The notes under the pieces are model-generated. The model worked only from the letters and a program-made list of their open reading frames with translations, was not told the DNA's origin and ran no database searches. Source: Bacilli bacterium (GTDB taxonomy: Bacteria; Bacillota_I; Bacilli_A; RF39; UBA660). Taken from it: a stretch of DNA of 43,613 nt. Where the stretch lies: positions 1-43,613 of the forward strand of contig CAADWX010000015.1 in the NCBI GenBank assembly GCA_900752905.1. Reading direction: 5' to 3'. The translations under genes and the position numbers were made by a program. Shown here piece after piece: positions 1 to 9,223 of this stretch. Each line of letters begins with the position of its first letter. Within the stretch, counting starts at the first letter, position 1.

Positions 1-90
1 ACTATGGAAACAGGTACAACAAAAGAAATAAGTACTAAAGTAAATTTTGATTTATCAAAAGCTGTTAGTATAGAATATGGTATTAAATAA
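1..90 (+). CDS. C-terminal end of a lipoprotein-like gene (partial)
   Basis: An open frame runs in from the window edge and stops at the TAA at 88-90, giving 29 residues. No start is visible. The fragment resembles the C-terminus of the lipoprotein at 23433-23855: both share the pattern E-x-G-x-x-K-E-I-x-T followed by L-x-x-A-x-x-x-E-Y-x-I. About 11 of 27 aligned positions are identical by eye. It is therefore most likely the end of a paralogous small secreted lipoprotein with a beta-sandwich domain. The function is unknown, and only the tail can be judged. Confidence 0.5.
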   Translation, partial: TMETGTTKEISTKVNFDLSKAVSIEYGIK

Positions 91-119
91 AAAAAGAATA
101 ATTCTTTTTTTATTTTTTT
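89..119 (+). terminator. Rho-independent terminator after the first gene
   Basis: A perfect AT-rich hairpin (A-run, AGAA, loop TAA, TTCT, T-run) starts in the stop codon of the upstream gene and is followed by further T tracts. Its core AAGAATAATTCTT is the same as in the terminator behind the paralogous lipoprotein at 23854. Confidence 0.7.
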
Positions 120-120
120 A

Positions 121-150
121 TTGACATAAGAACCGAGTTTTATATATAAT
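121..150 (+). promoter_or_regulatory. Promoter of the marR-ABC exporter operon
   Basis: TTGACA at 121-126 and TATAAT at 145-150 with an 18-base spacer: a near-consensus housekeeping sigma promoter. The spacer holds a short AAC-CGA-GTT inverted repeat, which could belong to an operator for the downstream MarR protein. That last point is a guess. Confidence 0.85.
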
Positions 151-185
151 GGTTTATGCAGAAACTAATTTCTGTGGAGGTTTAT

Positions 186-626
186 ATGAAAGATAATGTT
201 AGTGAGCTGTTATATTTTTTTAAAAAGATTAAGGATGAATATGATAAAAAGATAGAAGAAGCTGCTCTTGAAATAGCACTTACAAAGCCAGAGGCTGATT
301 TATTACTTTTTTTATCAAACAATCCGTCTTATAATACAGCGCGTGATGCTGTAGTTTATAGAGGCTTTTCTAAAGCTTATGTTTCAAAGGCTTTGAATTC
401 TCTTTACAAAAAAAATTATATTTCTTTAAAGCAAGATGTTGTAGATAAGAGATATCAGCACATTTTTATAAATGAGAATATAATAAACAAGGTAAAGATT
501 TTACAAAATATCCAAGAAAAAGTATTTAAAGAACATACTAAAAATATAACAGAAGAAGAAAAAAAATTATTTATAGAAATAATAAATAAAATGTTTAAAA
601 ATAAGAAGGGAGAAAAAAATGTTTAA
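186..626 (+). CDS. MarR family transcriptional regulator
   Basis: The 146-residue protein has the size and layout of a MarR winged-helix regulator: an N-terminal dimerisation helix, a helix-turn-helix around residues 45-75 (SKAYVSKALNSL looks like the recognition helix), a beta wing with the D-K-R-Y pattern near residue 88, and a C-terminal dimerisation helix. The start at 186 is preferred over the in-frame ATG at 156 because GTGGAGG lies just upstream of it. The stop overlaps the next gene by 8 bases, so it is co-transcribed with the exporter pair. MarR proteins in this position usually repress their own operon and release DNA on binding a drug-like ligand. Here the ligand is unknown. Confidence 0.85.
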   Translation: MKDNVSELLYFFKKIKDEYDKKIEEAALEIALTKPEADLLLFLSNNPSYNTARDAVVYRGFSKAYVSKALNSLYKKNYISLKQDVVDKRYQHIFINENIINKVKILQNIQEKVFKEHTKNITEEEKKLFIEIINKMFKNKKGEKNV

Positions 627-2379
627 AATATTTAAGAATTTTACAAAAAAAGATGTTTTTTTAATTTTTATTTGCATTCTTTTGATCGTATTTCAAGTTT
701 GGTTAGATCTTAAATTACCTGATTATATGACTGCAATTACTAAACTTGTTCAAACAGAGGGAAGCAAAGTAACTGATGTATTAAAACAAGGCGGTTATAT
801 GCTTTTATGTGCATTTGGTAGTTTAGCCTCAGCAATTTTTGTTGGATATCTTGCTTCCATGATTTCTGCTACGTTTTCTAAAAACTTAAGAAAAAAATTG
901 TTTGAAAATGTTGAAAGCTTTGGAATGGAAGAAATTAAAAGATTTTCAACTAGTAGTTTGATTACGCGTACAACAAATGATATTACAAATGTTCAAATGT
1001 TTATTTCAATGGGGTTACAAATGTTAATAAAAGCACCAATCACTGCAGCTTGGGCTATATTTAAAATATTAAATAAAAGCTGGCAATGGAGTGCTGTAAC
1101 AGGTGGTGCTGTTATAATTCTTATTATTACTGTTGTAATTTTAATGATTACTGTATTACCTAAATTTAAAATTGTTCAAAAATTAATTGATAATATTAAT
1201 AGTTTAACTAGAGAAAATTTAACTGGAATTAGAGTCGTTCGTGCATTTAATGCAGAAAAGTATCAAGAAAATAAATTTGAACTTGGAAATGATAAACTAA
1301 CTAAAACCCAATTATTTAATCAAAGAACAATGTCAATTATGGCACCTATAATGTATATGGTTATGAATGTTCTTACTCTTTCTATATATATGATTGGTGC
1401 TGTACTTATTAATAATGCATCTATGGTAAATAAAATAGGTTTATTTAGTGATATGGTAGTTTTCTCAAGTTATGCAATGCAAGTCATTATGGCATTTTTA
1501 ATGCTAGCAATGATATTTATTATGTATCCAAGAGCTGCTGTGTCAGCTGAAAGAATAAATGAAGTAATTGAAACAGAATCAAATATTAAAGATGGAAACA
1601 TTGTAAAAGAAAACAAAATAAAAGGTGAGGTTGAATTTAAAAATGTTTCATTTAAATATCCTGATTCTGAAGAATATATGATTAAAAATATTTCTTTTAA
1701 AGTAAATAAGGGTGAAACTGTCGCATTTATAGGATCAACTGGTAGTGGAAAAAGTACATTAATTAATTTAATTCCTAGATTTTATGATGTGACTGATGGT
1801 GAAATTTTAGTTGATGGAATAAATGTCAAAGATTATTCATTAGAATTATTACATAGTAAAATAGGATATGTTCCTCAAAAAGCAGTAATGTTTAATGGTA
1901 CAATTAATTATAATGTTTCATACGGAAAAGGAAAAAATAAAAAAATTGATGAAAATAAAATAAAAGAAGCTATTGAAATAGCGCAAGGTAAAGAGTTTGT
2001 AGAACGTATGCCTGATAAATATGAATCAAATATATCTCAAGGTGGTACAAATATATCTGGTGGTCAAAAACAAAGACTTGCTATAGCACGTGCTATTGCT
2101 CGTGATCCTGAAATATATATATTTGATGATTCTTTCAGCGCATTAGATTACAAAACTGATTATTTACTTAGAAAAGAACTAAAAGAGTATACAAAAGATG
2201 CTACAAATTTAATTGTAGCTCAAAGAATAGGAACTATTATGAATGCTGATAAAATTATTGTTTTAGAAAATGGTAAATGTGTTGGAATGGGTACTCATAA
2301 AGAATTATTAAAAGACAATGATGTTTATAGAGAAATAGCTTATTCTCAATTATCAAAGGAGGAATTAGAAAATGAATAA
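619..2379 (+). CDS. ABC exporter half-transporter, degenerate-site subunit (BmrC/TM287-like)
   Basis: The 586-residue protein has six predicted membrane helices in the first 320 residues, then an ATP-binding domain. Walker A (GSTGSGKS) is near 372-379, the Q-loop (YVPQ) near 418, and the signature ISGGQ near 478. Walker B reads IFDD, so the catalytic Glu is Asp504, and the switch His is Gln535 (VAQR). These two changes mark the non-catalytic half of asymmetric heterodimeric exporters. The partner is the next gene, which overlaps by 8 bases. Its start at 619 has AAGGGAG upstream. Likely role: ATP-driven export of lipophilic drugs or lipids from the membrane, controlled by the upstream MarR protein. 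The substrate cannot be read from the sequence. Confidence 0.92.
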   Translation: MFKIFKNFTKKDVFLIFICILLIVFQVWLDLKLPDYMTAITKLVQTEGSKVTDVLKQGGYMLLCAFGSLASAIFVGYLASMISATFSKNLRKKLFENVESFGMEEIKRFSTSSLITRTTNDITNVQMFISMGLQMLIKAPITAAWAIFKILNKSWQWSAVTGGAVIILIITVVILMITVLPKFKIVQKLIDNINSLTRENLTGIRVVRAFNAEKYQENKFELGNDKLTKTQLFNQRTMSIMAPIMYMVMNVLTLSIYMIGAVLINNASMVNKIGLFSDMVVFSSYAMQVIMAFLMLAMIFIMYPRAAVSAERINEVIETESNIKDGNIVKENKIKGEVEFKNVSFKYPDSEEYMIKNISFKVNKGETVAFIGSTGSGKSTLINLIPRFYDVTDGEILVDGINVKDYSLELLHSKIGYVPQKAVMFNGTINYNVSYGKGKNKKIDENKIKEAIEIAQGKEFVERMPDKYESNISQGGTNISGGQKQRLAIARAIARDPEIYIFDDSFSALDYKTDYLLRKELKEYTKDATNLIVAQRIGTIMNADKIIVLENGKCVGMGTHKELLKDNDVYREIAYSQLSKEELENE

Positions 2380-4597
2380 TGAAAAAACTAAACCTCGTAA
2401 TGTAGGACCTGGTCCAAGGGTAGCAGAAAAGCCAAAAGATTTAAAAATTGCTTTGTCTAAAATGGTAAAGTACTTGAAAAGCTTTGTACCTTTTATAATT
2501 GTTGCTCTTATTTTATCAGTATTAAGTTCCATTTTTTCTATTATTGGTCCAAATAAATTATCTGATTTAACTGATAAAATTTCTAGTGGAATTGTATTAG
2601 ACAAAGATAAATTTGTAACCATTACAACTCAAATACAAGATGAAATGACAAGTGATAAAATTAATAACGTTTCAAAAGAAATATTTTCATCTGATTTAAA
2701 TAATGATAGTATTATAAATAACGTTGTAATAAGTAGTAAAGATAAGAATGATTTTGTTTTATTATTAAATAAATTAAATAATAAAGAAATAGAGCAAAAA
2801 GAATTTATACTTAATATTCCATCTAGTGTAAAAGAATCTATGATGAGTGATAGTAAGATAGATGGAAGCATTATCAGCGCTAAAGATAAAGTTGTTGTAA
2901 TTGAAGCTTTACTTAAAGCAGATGAAAAGGATAGTACTTCTATTTATTCTGCTATAGATAAGATGCCAAAAAGTGTTTATAATTTGATTAAACCGCATAT
3001 GGATATGAAAGGTATTATAAAAATAGTAATATTTTTAGGAGTTTTATATTTATTAAGTGCTTTATTTAATTTTGCTCAAAGTTTTATAATGGCAACGGTA
3101 TCAAATAATTTTGCTAAAGGATTGAGAACAAAAATTTCAAATAAAATAAATAAATTACCACTTAGATATTTTGATTCTCATGAAATAGGGGATATTTTAT
3201 CTAGAGTAACAAATGATGTTGATACTATAGGTGTTTCTATGTATCAAAGTTTAGGATCTTTAGTTGGTGCTTTAACATTATTTATAGGCTCTATAATTAT
3301 GATGTTTGTAACTAATCCTTTAATGGCTTTAACAGCAATTATATCTTCTCTTATAGGATTTGTTGTTATGTTTATTATTTTAGGTAAATCTCAAAAATAT
3401 TTTACTGCAAGACAAGTTGAACTTGGTAAACTTAATGGTCATATTGAAGAAATTTATTCAGCTCATAATTTGGTTAAAGCATATAATGGGGAAAAAGATG
3501 CATCAAAAACTTTTGATGAATTAAATAACTCTGTATATGAATGTAATAGAAAAAGTCAATTTTTATCAGGAATGATGCAACCTATTATGGCATTTATTGG
3601 TAATTTCTCTTATGTTGCAGTTTGTGTAGTAGGTGCTGCGCTTGTCATAAAAGGAAATATTACTTTCGGTGTTATAGTAGCATTTATGATTTATGTTAGA
3701 TTATTTACTAATCCATTATCTCAAATAGCACAAGGTATGAGTAATTTACAAACTACTGCTGCTGCAGGAGAACGTGTATTTGAATTTTTAGAAGAAGATG
3801 AATTAAAAGAAGAAAAAAATAAAAAATATCTTGATTCTAAACATGTAAAAGGTAATATTACATTTGAACATGTTAAATTTGGATATAATGAGAATAAAGT
3901 TATAATAAATGATTTTAATTGCAAAATACAAAAAGGTGAGAAAGTAGCAATCGTAGGGCCTACAGGTGCAGGTAAAACAACGATCGTAAATCTTTTAATG
4001 AAATTTTATGAAATTAATAATGGTGATATAAAAATAGACGATATATCCATTAATGATCTAACAAGAGAAAATATTCATGATTTATTTATAATGGTATTAC
4101 AAGATACATGGCTATTTAATGGCACAATTAGAGATAATATAAGATATAATAATAAAAATGTAACAGATGAAGAAATTTGGAAAGCACTTAAAACTGTTGG
4201 TATAGATCACTTTGTAAAGACATTGCCAAAAGGACTTGATTATGTTTTAGGAGATAATGACAGTATTTCTGCAGGTCAAAAACAATTGCTTACGATTGCT
4301 CGTGGTATGATAAAGGATGCGCCACTTTTGATTTTGGATGAAGCAACAAGTAATGTTGATACCAGAACAGAAGAATTAGTTCAAGATGCTATGGATAAAC
4401 TAACTAATGGTAGAACTTCATTTATAATAGCTCATAGATTATCTACTATAAAAAATGCTGATCTTATTCTTGTTATGAAAGATGGTAACATAATAGAGCA
4501 AGGTAATCATGATGAATTAATGAGTCAAAATGGTTTCTATGCAGATTTATATAACTCACAATTTAAAAAAGAAACAAGAGAAGTATCAGAAATGTAA
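2372..4597 (+). CDS. ABC exporter half-transporter, catalytic subunit with large outside loop (BmrD/TM288-like)
   Basis: The 741-residue protein has canonical Walker A (GPTGAGKTT, about 529-537), Walker B with catalytic Glu657 (LILDEATSN) and the switch His (IAHRLST). Its signature is ISAGQ rather than LSGGQ, which fits pairing with the degenerate site of the partner subunit. After the first membrane helix (about 38-58) comes a polar stretch of about 145 residues before the second helix (near 213), so this subunit should carry an extracellular domain. Related BmrD-type subunits have an outside domain too, but of smaller size as far as I recall. The start uses AAAGGAGG inside the end of the upstream gene. 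A strong terminator follows the stop codon. Confidence 0.92.
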   Translation: MNNEKTKPRNVGPGPRVAEKPKDLKIALSKMVKYLKSFVPFIIVALILSVLSSIFSIIGPNKLSDLTDKISSGIVLDKDKFVTITTQIQDEMTSDKINNVSKEIFSSDLNNDSIINNVVISSKDKNDFVLLLNKLNNKEIEQKEFILNIPSSVKESMMSDSKIDGSIISAKDKVVVIEALLKADEKDSTSIYSAIDKMPKSVYNLIKPHMDMKGIIKIVIFLGVLYLLSALFNFAQSFIMATVSNNFAKGLRTKISNKINKLPLRYFDSHEIGDILSRVTNDVDTIGVSMYQSLGSLVGALTLFIGSIIMMFVTNPLMALTAIISSLIGFVVMFIILGKSQKYFTARQVELGKLNGHIEEIYSAHNLVKAYNGEKDASKTFDELNNSVYECNRKSQFLSGMMQPIMAFIGNFSYVAVCVVGAALVIKGNITFGVIVAFMIYVRLFTNPLSQIAQGMSNLQTTAAAGERVFEFLEEDELKEEKNKKYLDSKHVKGNITFEHVKFGYNENKVIINDFNCKIQKGEKVAIVGPTGAGKTTIVNLLMKFYEINNGDIKIDDISINDLTRENIHDLFIMVLQDTWLFNGTIRDNIRYNNKNVTDEEIWKALKTVGIDHFVKTLPKGLDYVLGDNDSISAGQKQLLTIARGMIKDAPLLILDEATSNVDTRTEELVQDAMDKLTNGRTSFIIAHRLSTIKNADLILVMKDGNIIEQGNHDELMSQNGFYADLYNSQFKKETREVSEM

Positions 4598-4619
4598 AAA
4601 AGCTTTAAAAGCTTTTTTT
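4597..4619 (+). terminator. Rho-independent terminator of the exporter operon
   Basis: AAAAAGCTT, loop TAA, AAGCTTTTT with extra T residues, immediately after the stop codon. Confidence 0.85.
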
Positions 4620-4650
4620 GTTTTATTGTTTTTTCATTAATATCCTCCTC

Positions 4651-4679
4651 TTTACTTATTTCTTGAAATTTAGTATAAT
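4651..4679 (+). promoter_or_regulatory. Promoter of the rhomboid gene
   Basis: TTTACT at 4651-4656 and TATAAT at 4674-4679 with a 17-base spacer, 25 bases before the start codon. Confidence 0.7.
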
Positions 4680-4703
4680 TATATACCGAAGGGAAGCATA
4701 ATT

Positions 4704-5834
4704 ATGGATCAAATAATAGTAACTAAGAATGATGAACTGGTTATGAAATTATTACATTATTTTATAACTGAAAAAGGATATAACCCAATAATTTTGCACG
4801 GAGCTAAAGATGAAATTTGGCTTGAAAATCTAAATGAAGAATATGAAATTGTTAGAATTGTTTCTAATTATATACATAATGATGAACAGCTTAATACTGA
4901 TTTATTTAGGACTAAACAAATAGTAAAAAAAATAAAAAGAAAAACTTTTTCTTTCAAAATGAATACTTTAAGTTTATTTGTTAATTTAGGTGATAGTGTT
5001 AATATGAATAATATTAGCTATAGTAATATTGATTGTGCTAATTTAAAGAGTATAAAAGATATAAAAAATTATACATTTATAACTGAAAATTATCCTACTA
5101 TTACAAATGAAATTAATTCAAAAGAAAAAGGTATGGAATTATTTATGAAAATAACAGAGGATATTAATAAAAAAAATATCGAAACATCTAATAAAGCAGA
5201 GGATGTATTTAGTAAAAAAACGCCTTATATTACTTATATACTTATTTTTATTAATATATTATTTTATGTTTTATCTATAATATCTAATAGTTTTTATAAT
5301 TCTATGGTATTAAATCCTTCTAAAATTTTAAATGGAGAATATTATAGACTTTTATCTTGTATATTTATGCATGGTGGTATAATTCATTTATTATGTAACA
5401 TGTATTGTTTATATGTAATAGGGCCTCAAGTAGAAAGTTTTTTTGGAAAAATTAAATATATTGTTATTTATTTATTATCTGGAATAATAGGTTCTTTAAT
5501 GTCTCTTAGTATAACTAATTCTATATCACTTGGAGCAAGTGGAGCTATTTTTGGGCTTCTTGGTTCTATATTATATTTTGGATATCATTATAGGGTATAT
5601 TTATCACAAGCCATAAAATCGCAGATAATACCTATTATAGTTTTAAATTTATTTTTAGGATTTATGTTAAATGGAGTAGATAATGCAGCACATATTGGTG
5701 GATTAATAGGTGGAGTACTTGTATCTATGATGGCTGGTGTTAAATATAAATCAAGTACCATGGAAAAAGTAAATGGTTTAATTTTAACAATAATATTTAC
5801 TTTATTTTTAATTTATTTAGGCTTTTTTAGATAA
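4704..5834 (+). CDS. Rhomboid family intramembrane serine protease
   Basis: The 376-residue protein has a soluble N-terminal part (about 1-170) and then a rhomboid membrane core. Seen in the core: the first helix near 172-192, the H-G-G-x-x-H-L-L-x-N motif of the second helix, the nucleophile in GASG (Ser279) and the catalytic histidine in N-A-A-H-I-G-G (His330). Rhomboids cut membrane-embedded segments of target proteins. The long N-terminal region is rich in Lys, Glu and Asn and I recognise no domain in it. Bacillus GluP is also a rhomboid with a soluble N-terminal part, so this may be a divergent GluP-like protein. The gene has its own promoter and terminator, so it is probably monocistronic. 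The start has AAGGGAAG upstream. Confidence 0.88.
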   Translation: MDQIIVTKNDELVMKLLHYFITEKGYNPIILHGAKDEIWLENLNEEYEIVRIVSNYIHNDEQLNTDLFRTKQIVKKIKRKTFSFKMNTLSLFVNLGDSVNMNNISYSNIDCANLKSIKDIKNYTFITENYPTITNEINSKEKGMELFMKITEDINKKNIETSNKAEDVFSKKTPYITYILIFINILFYVLSIISNSFYNSMVLNPSKILNGEYYRLLSCIFMHGGIIHLLCNMYCLYVIGPQVESFFGKIKYIVIYLLSGIIGSLMSLSITNSISLGASGAIFGLLGSILYFGYHYRVYLSQAIKSQIIPIIVLNLFLGFMLNGVDNAAHIGGLIGGVLVSMMAGVKYKSSTMEKVNGLILTIIFTLFLIYLGFFR

Positions 5835-5845
5835 GTGTAAAATAT

Positions 5846-5878
5846 AAAAAAATACTATGTTTTTATAGTATTTTTTTT
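5846..5878 (+). terminator. Rho-independent terminator of the rhomboid gene
   Basis: A-run plus ATACTAT, loop GTTTTT, ATAGTAT plus a run of eight T: a perfect stem of about 13 pairs. Confidence 0.85.
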
Positions 5879-5918
5879 AATTTTAAGATATAATAACTAA
5901 TACGTGAGGTGAAGTTTT

Positions 5919-8729
5919 ATGGATCAAATAATTGTTAAAGGAGCTCGTGAAAATAATTTAAAAAATATAGATATAACACTTCCAAAAAATAAGCTTATTG
6001 TTATGACTGGGGTATCTGGAAGTGGTAAGTCATCTCTTGCTTTTGATACTATTTATGCTGAAGGTCAAAGAAGATATGTTGAAAGTTTGAGTTCGTATGC
6101 AAGACAATTTTTAGGTAGCTCTGATAAGCCTGATGTTGACAGCATTGAAGGTTTATCTCCTGCTATTAGTATTGATCAAAAAACAACTAGTAAGAATCCT
6201 CGTAGTACTGTTGGAACTGTTACTGAGATATATGATTATCTTAGACTTTTATTTGCGCGTATTGGAACACCTATATGTCCTATTCATAATATTCCAATTA
6301 CTAGTCAAAGTATTGAAGAAATGACAAACCAAATACTTAAATTAGAAATTGGTACAAAGATTAGAGTATTAAGTCCCATAGTACATGGTGAAAAAGGAAC
6401 ACATAGTGATTTATTTAATGATTTAATTAAAGATGGTTATTCTAGAGTAAGAATTGATAATGAAGATTTTGAGTTAACTGATGAAATAAAACTTGAAAAA
6501 AATAAAAAACATAATATTGATGTAATCATTGATAGACTTATAATGAAAGAAGATATTAGAAGTAGATTATATGAAGCAATTGAACTAGCTTCTAAAATGT
6601 CAAATGGTAAAGTTGTTATTGATGTAATAGGTTCAAAAGAAATTGTTATGAGTGAAAAATACGCATGTCCTCTTTGTGATTTTTCTATACCTGAGCTTGA
6701 ACCAAGAATGTTTTCTTTTAATGCTCCATATGGTTCTTGTCCTATTTGCAAAGGTCTTGGAATAAAGATGAAAGTAGATGAAGATTTGGTTATTCCAGAT
6801 AAAACTAAGTCTTTAAGAGAAGGTGCAATTAAAGCAATTAATTTAAATGATGTTGGTAATACAATATATACTCAAATTGATACTGTTTGTAAATATTATG
6901 ATATTGATATGGATACACCTATAAAAAATATGGACAAAGAAAAATTAAATATTCTTTTATATGGTACTCCTGATATTCTTGAATTTAATTATACATCAAA
7001 AAATGGAAATACACGTACATCTAAAGATTTTTATGAAGGTATAATTAATAATCTTGAAAGAAGATATATTGAGACAAAAAGTGGATGGATAAGAGATTGG
7101 ATTGAAGGTTTTATGACAGAGCTTCCATGCAATTCATGTCATGGTTCAAGATTATCAGATGAAGTACTAAGCGTTAAAGTTGGTGGAAAAAATATTTATG
7201 AAGTTACATGTCTTAGTATTAAAGATTTATATCAATTTGTAATATCATTAAAACTTTCAAAATCTGAAACTGAGATAGCAAATTTAATTTTAAAAGAAAT
7301 TAAATCGAGATTAGAATTTTTAATAAATGTTGGGCTTGATTATTTAACACTATCTAGAAGTGCTGGAACATTATCTGGTGGTGAGGCTCAAAGAATTAGA
7401 TTAGCAACTCAAATTGGTTCAAGGCTTACAGGTGTTTTATATGTACTTGATGAACCATCAATTGGTCTTCATCAAAGAGATAATAATAGGCTTATAAAAT
7501 CTATGCTTGAAATGAGAGATTTAGGTAATACTTTAATAGTTGTAGAACATGATACAGATACAATGAAAGCAGCTGATTATTTGGTTGATATTGGACCTGG
7601 AGCAGGGCTTCATGGTGGATGCGTTGTTGCTGCTGGAACTCCAGAAGAGGTAATGAATTGTGAAGAAAGTTTAACAGGAAAATATTTAACAGGAAAATTA
7701 AAAATAGATGTTCCTGAAACAAGAAGAAAAGGTAATAAAAAATATTTAGAAATAAAAGGTGCAAGTGAAAATAACCTAAAAAATATAAATGTTAAAATAC
7801 CTCTTGGAACATTTACATGTATAACAGGTGTATCTGGAAGTGGTAAATCAACTCTTATTAATGAAATTTTATATAAAGCAGTATATTCTAATTTATATAA
7901 AGTAAAACTTAAACCTGGTCGTTATAAAGAAATAAAAGGATTAGATAATATTGATAAGGTAATAGATATATCTCAAGCACCAATTGGAAGAACTCCAAGA
8001 AGTAATCCTGCAACATATACTGGAGTATTTGATGATATTAGAGATGTCTTTACAGAAACAAAAGAAGCAAAAATACGAGGATATGATAAAAGTAGATTTT
8101 CATTTAATGTTAAAGGTGGAAGATGTGAAGCTTGCTGGGGAGATGGCGTTAAAAAAATAGAAATGCATTTCTTACCAGATGTTTATGTTCCATGTGAAGT
8201 ATGTGGTGGTACAAGATATAATAAAGAAACTTTACAGGTAAAATTTAAAGGTAAAAGTATATATGATGTACTTGAAATGCGTGTAGAAGAAGCATATGAA
8301 TTCTTTGAAAATTTTCCTAAAGTTAGAAATAAATTACAAATGCTTATGGATGTAGGATTGTCATATATCAAATTAGGTCAAAGTGCTCCAACACTATCTG
8401 GTGGTGAAGCTGCTCGTGTAAAACTTGCTAAGGAGTTACAAAAAAAGCCAACTGGAAAAAGTTTATTTATACTTGATGAACCAACAACTGGGCTTCATTC
8501 TGATGATATAAAGAAATTAATTGCTATTCTTGAAAGAATCGTTGATAATGGTGATACTGTTGTTGTTATAGAACACAATTTAGATATGATTAAAGTAGCT
8601 GACTATATAATTGATTTAGGACCAGAAGGTGGAGATGGTGGTGGACGTATTGTCGCAACTGGTACACCAGAAGAAGTTTCTAAAGTAAAAGAAAGCTATA
8701 CAGGTCAATTTTTAAAGGAATATTTATAG
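5919..8729 (+). CDS. uvrA: UvrABC excinuclease subunit A
   Basis: The 936-residue protein is full length for UvrA, the damage-scanning ATPase of nucleotide excision repair. It has two ABC ATPase modules: Walker A GVSGSGKS at about 31 and again at about 637, with signatures LSGGEAQR (near 485) and LSGGEAAR (near 825). Two zinc sites are intact: C250/C253 with a second CPxC pair about 20 residues later, and C736/C739 with C759/C762. The UvrB-binding insertion lies between the first Walker A and the first zinc site. The start has GTGAGGTGAAG upstream and a TATAAT at 5889 may be its -10 box. No uvrB is present in the window. The stop abuts the next gene's ribosome site, so the following small membrane gene is probably co-transcribed. 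Confidence 0.98.
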   Translation: MDQIIVKGARENNLKNIDITLPKNKLIVMTGVSGSGKSSLAFDTIYAEGQRRYVESLSSYARQFLGSSDKPDVDSIEGLSPAISIDQKTTSKNPRSTVGTVTEIYDYLRLLFARIGTPICPIHNIPITSQSIEEMTNQILKLEIGTKIRVLSPIVHGEKGTHSDLFNDLIKDGYSRVRIDNEDFELTDEIKLEKNKKHNIDVIIDRLIMKEDIRSRLYEAIELASKMSNGKVVIDVIGSKEIVMSEKYACPLCDFSIPELEPRMFSFNAPYGSCPICKGLGIKMKVDEDLVIPDKTKSLREGAIKAINLNDVGNTIYTQIDTVCKYYDIDMDTPIKNMDKEKLNILLYGTPDILEFNYTSKNGNTRTSKDFYEGIINNLERRYIETKSGWIRDWIEGFMTELPCNSCHGSRLSDEVLSVKVGGKNIYEVTCLSIKDLYQFVISLKLSKSETEIANLILKEIKSRLEFLINVGLDYLTLSRSAGTLSGGEAQRIRLATQIGSRLTGVLYVLDEPSIGLHQRDNNRLIKSMLEMRDLGNTLIVVEHDTDTMKAADYLVDIGPGAGLHGGCVVAAGTPEEVMNCEESLTGKYLTGKLKIDVPETRRKGNKKYLEIKGASENNLKNINVKIPLGTFTCITGVSGSGKSTLINEILYKAVYSNLYKVKLKPGRYKEIKGLDNIDKVIDISQAPIGRTPRSNPATYTGVFDDIRDVFTETKEAKIRGYDKSRFSFNVKGGRCEACWGDGVKKIEMHFLPDVYVPCEVCGGTRYNKETLQVKFKGKSIYDVLEMRVEEAYEFFENFPKVRNKLQMLMDVGLSYIKLGQSAPTLSGGEAARVKLAKELQKKPTGKSLFILDEPTTGLHSDDIKKLIAILERIVDNGDTVVVIEHNLDMIKVADYIIDLGPEGGDGGGRIVATGTPEEVSKVKESYTGQFLKEYL

Positions 8730-8738
8730 GTGGTATTT

Positions 8739-9209
8739 ATGAAATTTAAATTTAATTTAGATAAAAAAAATTATAATGAATTTTTAAGTATAATTCAAAG
8801 TAGATATGATTCGGTATATTTAATACTATATTCACTTATATATTTTTATATAACATTTTATATTATGAAGATTAATTTTAAGAGTTTATTGATATATTAT
8901 GTTGTATCAATTATAGTACTTTATCTAATAATTTCATTGGTAAAGAAAGTATTTAGAATAATTACCATAAAAAAGAATAAATCTTTTTTAGGTAATTATG
9001 ATGTAAAAATAGATGAAAATAATATCAAACAATCTATAGATAATGTTGAAATATTTGATATTAAAAAAGAAAATATTAAAAAAATAATATATAGAAAATA
9101 TGGTATAATGCTTAAAATAAATAATAAATATTATATATATTTTATAAAAAAAATTATTAAAAACTCTGATTATATAAAACTTAATAATTATTTAAAGAAA
9201 AATTATTAG
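8739..9209 (+). CDS. Small membrane protein, possibly YcxB-like
   Basis: The 156-residue product has two adjacent hydrophobic segments (about 25-45 and 50-70) followed by a basic, Lys/Ile/Asn-rich soluble tail of about 85 residues. This two-helix-plus-tail layout, and the pattern of the tail (short strands, then L-K-I-N-N-K-Y-Y-I), resembles YcxB-like proteins. The match is by shape only, and the function of that family is unclear. The start at 8739 is chosen because AGGTGG, which overlaps the uvrA stop, sits eight bases upstream; the GTG at 8730 is too close to it. It follows uvrA directly and precedes another unknown gene by 14 bases. Confidence 0.7.
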   Translation: MKFKFNLDKKNYNEFLSIIQSRYDSVYLILYSLIYFYITFYIMKINFKSLLIYYVVSIIVLYLIISLVKKVFRIITIKKNKSFLGNYDVKIDENNIKQSIDNVEIFDIKKENIKKIIYRKYGIMLKINNKYYIYFIKKIIKNSDYIKLNNYLKKNY

Positions 9210-9223
9210 AGGAGGTATGAAAT

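Noticed and set aside
2365..2871. Open frames on the - strand opposite the exporter genes
   Set aside because: They lie fully inside well-supported ABC transporter genes, have no ribosome sites, and their products have no recognisable features.
7501..7764. Hydrophobic - strand frame inside uvrA
   Set aside because: It is the shadow of the conserved uvrA coding sequence; the apparent membrane character comes from AT-rich codons read backwards.
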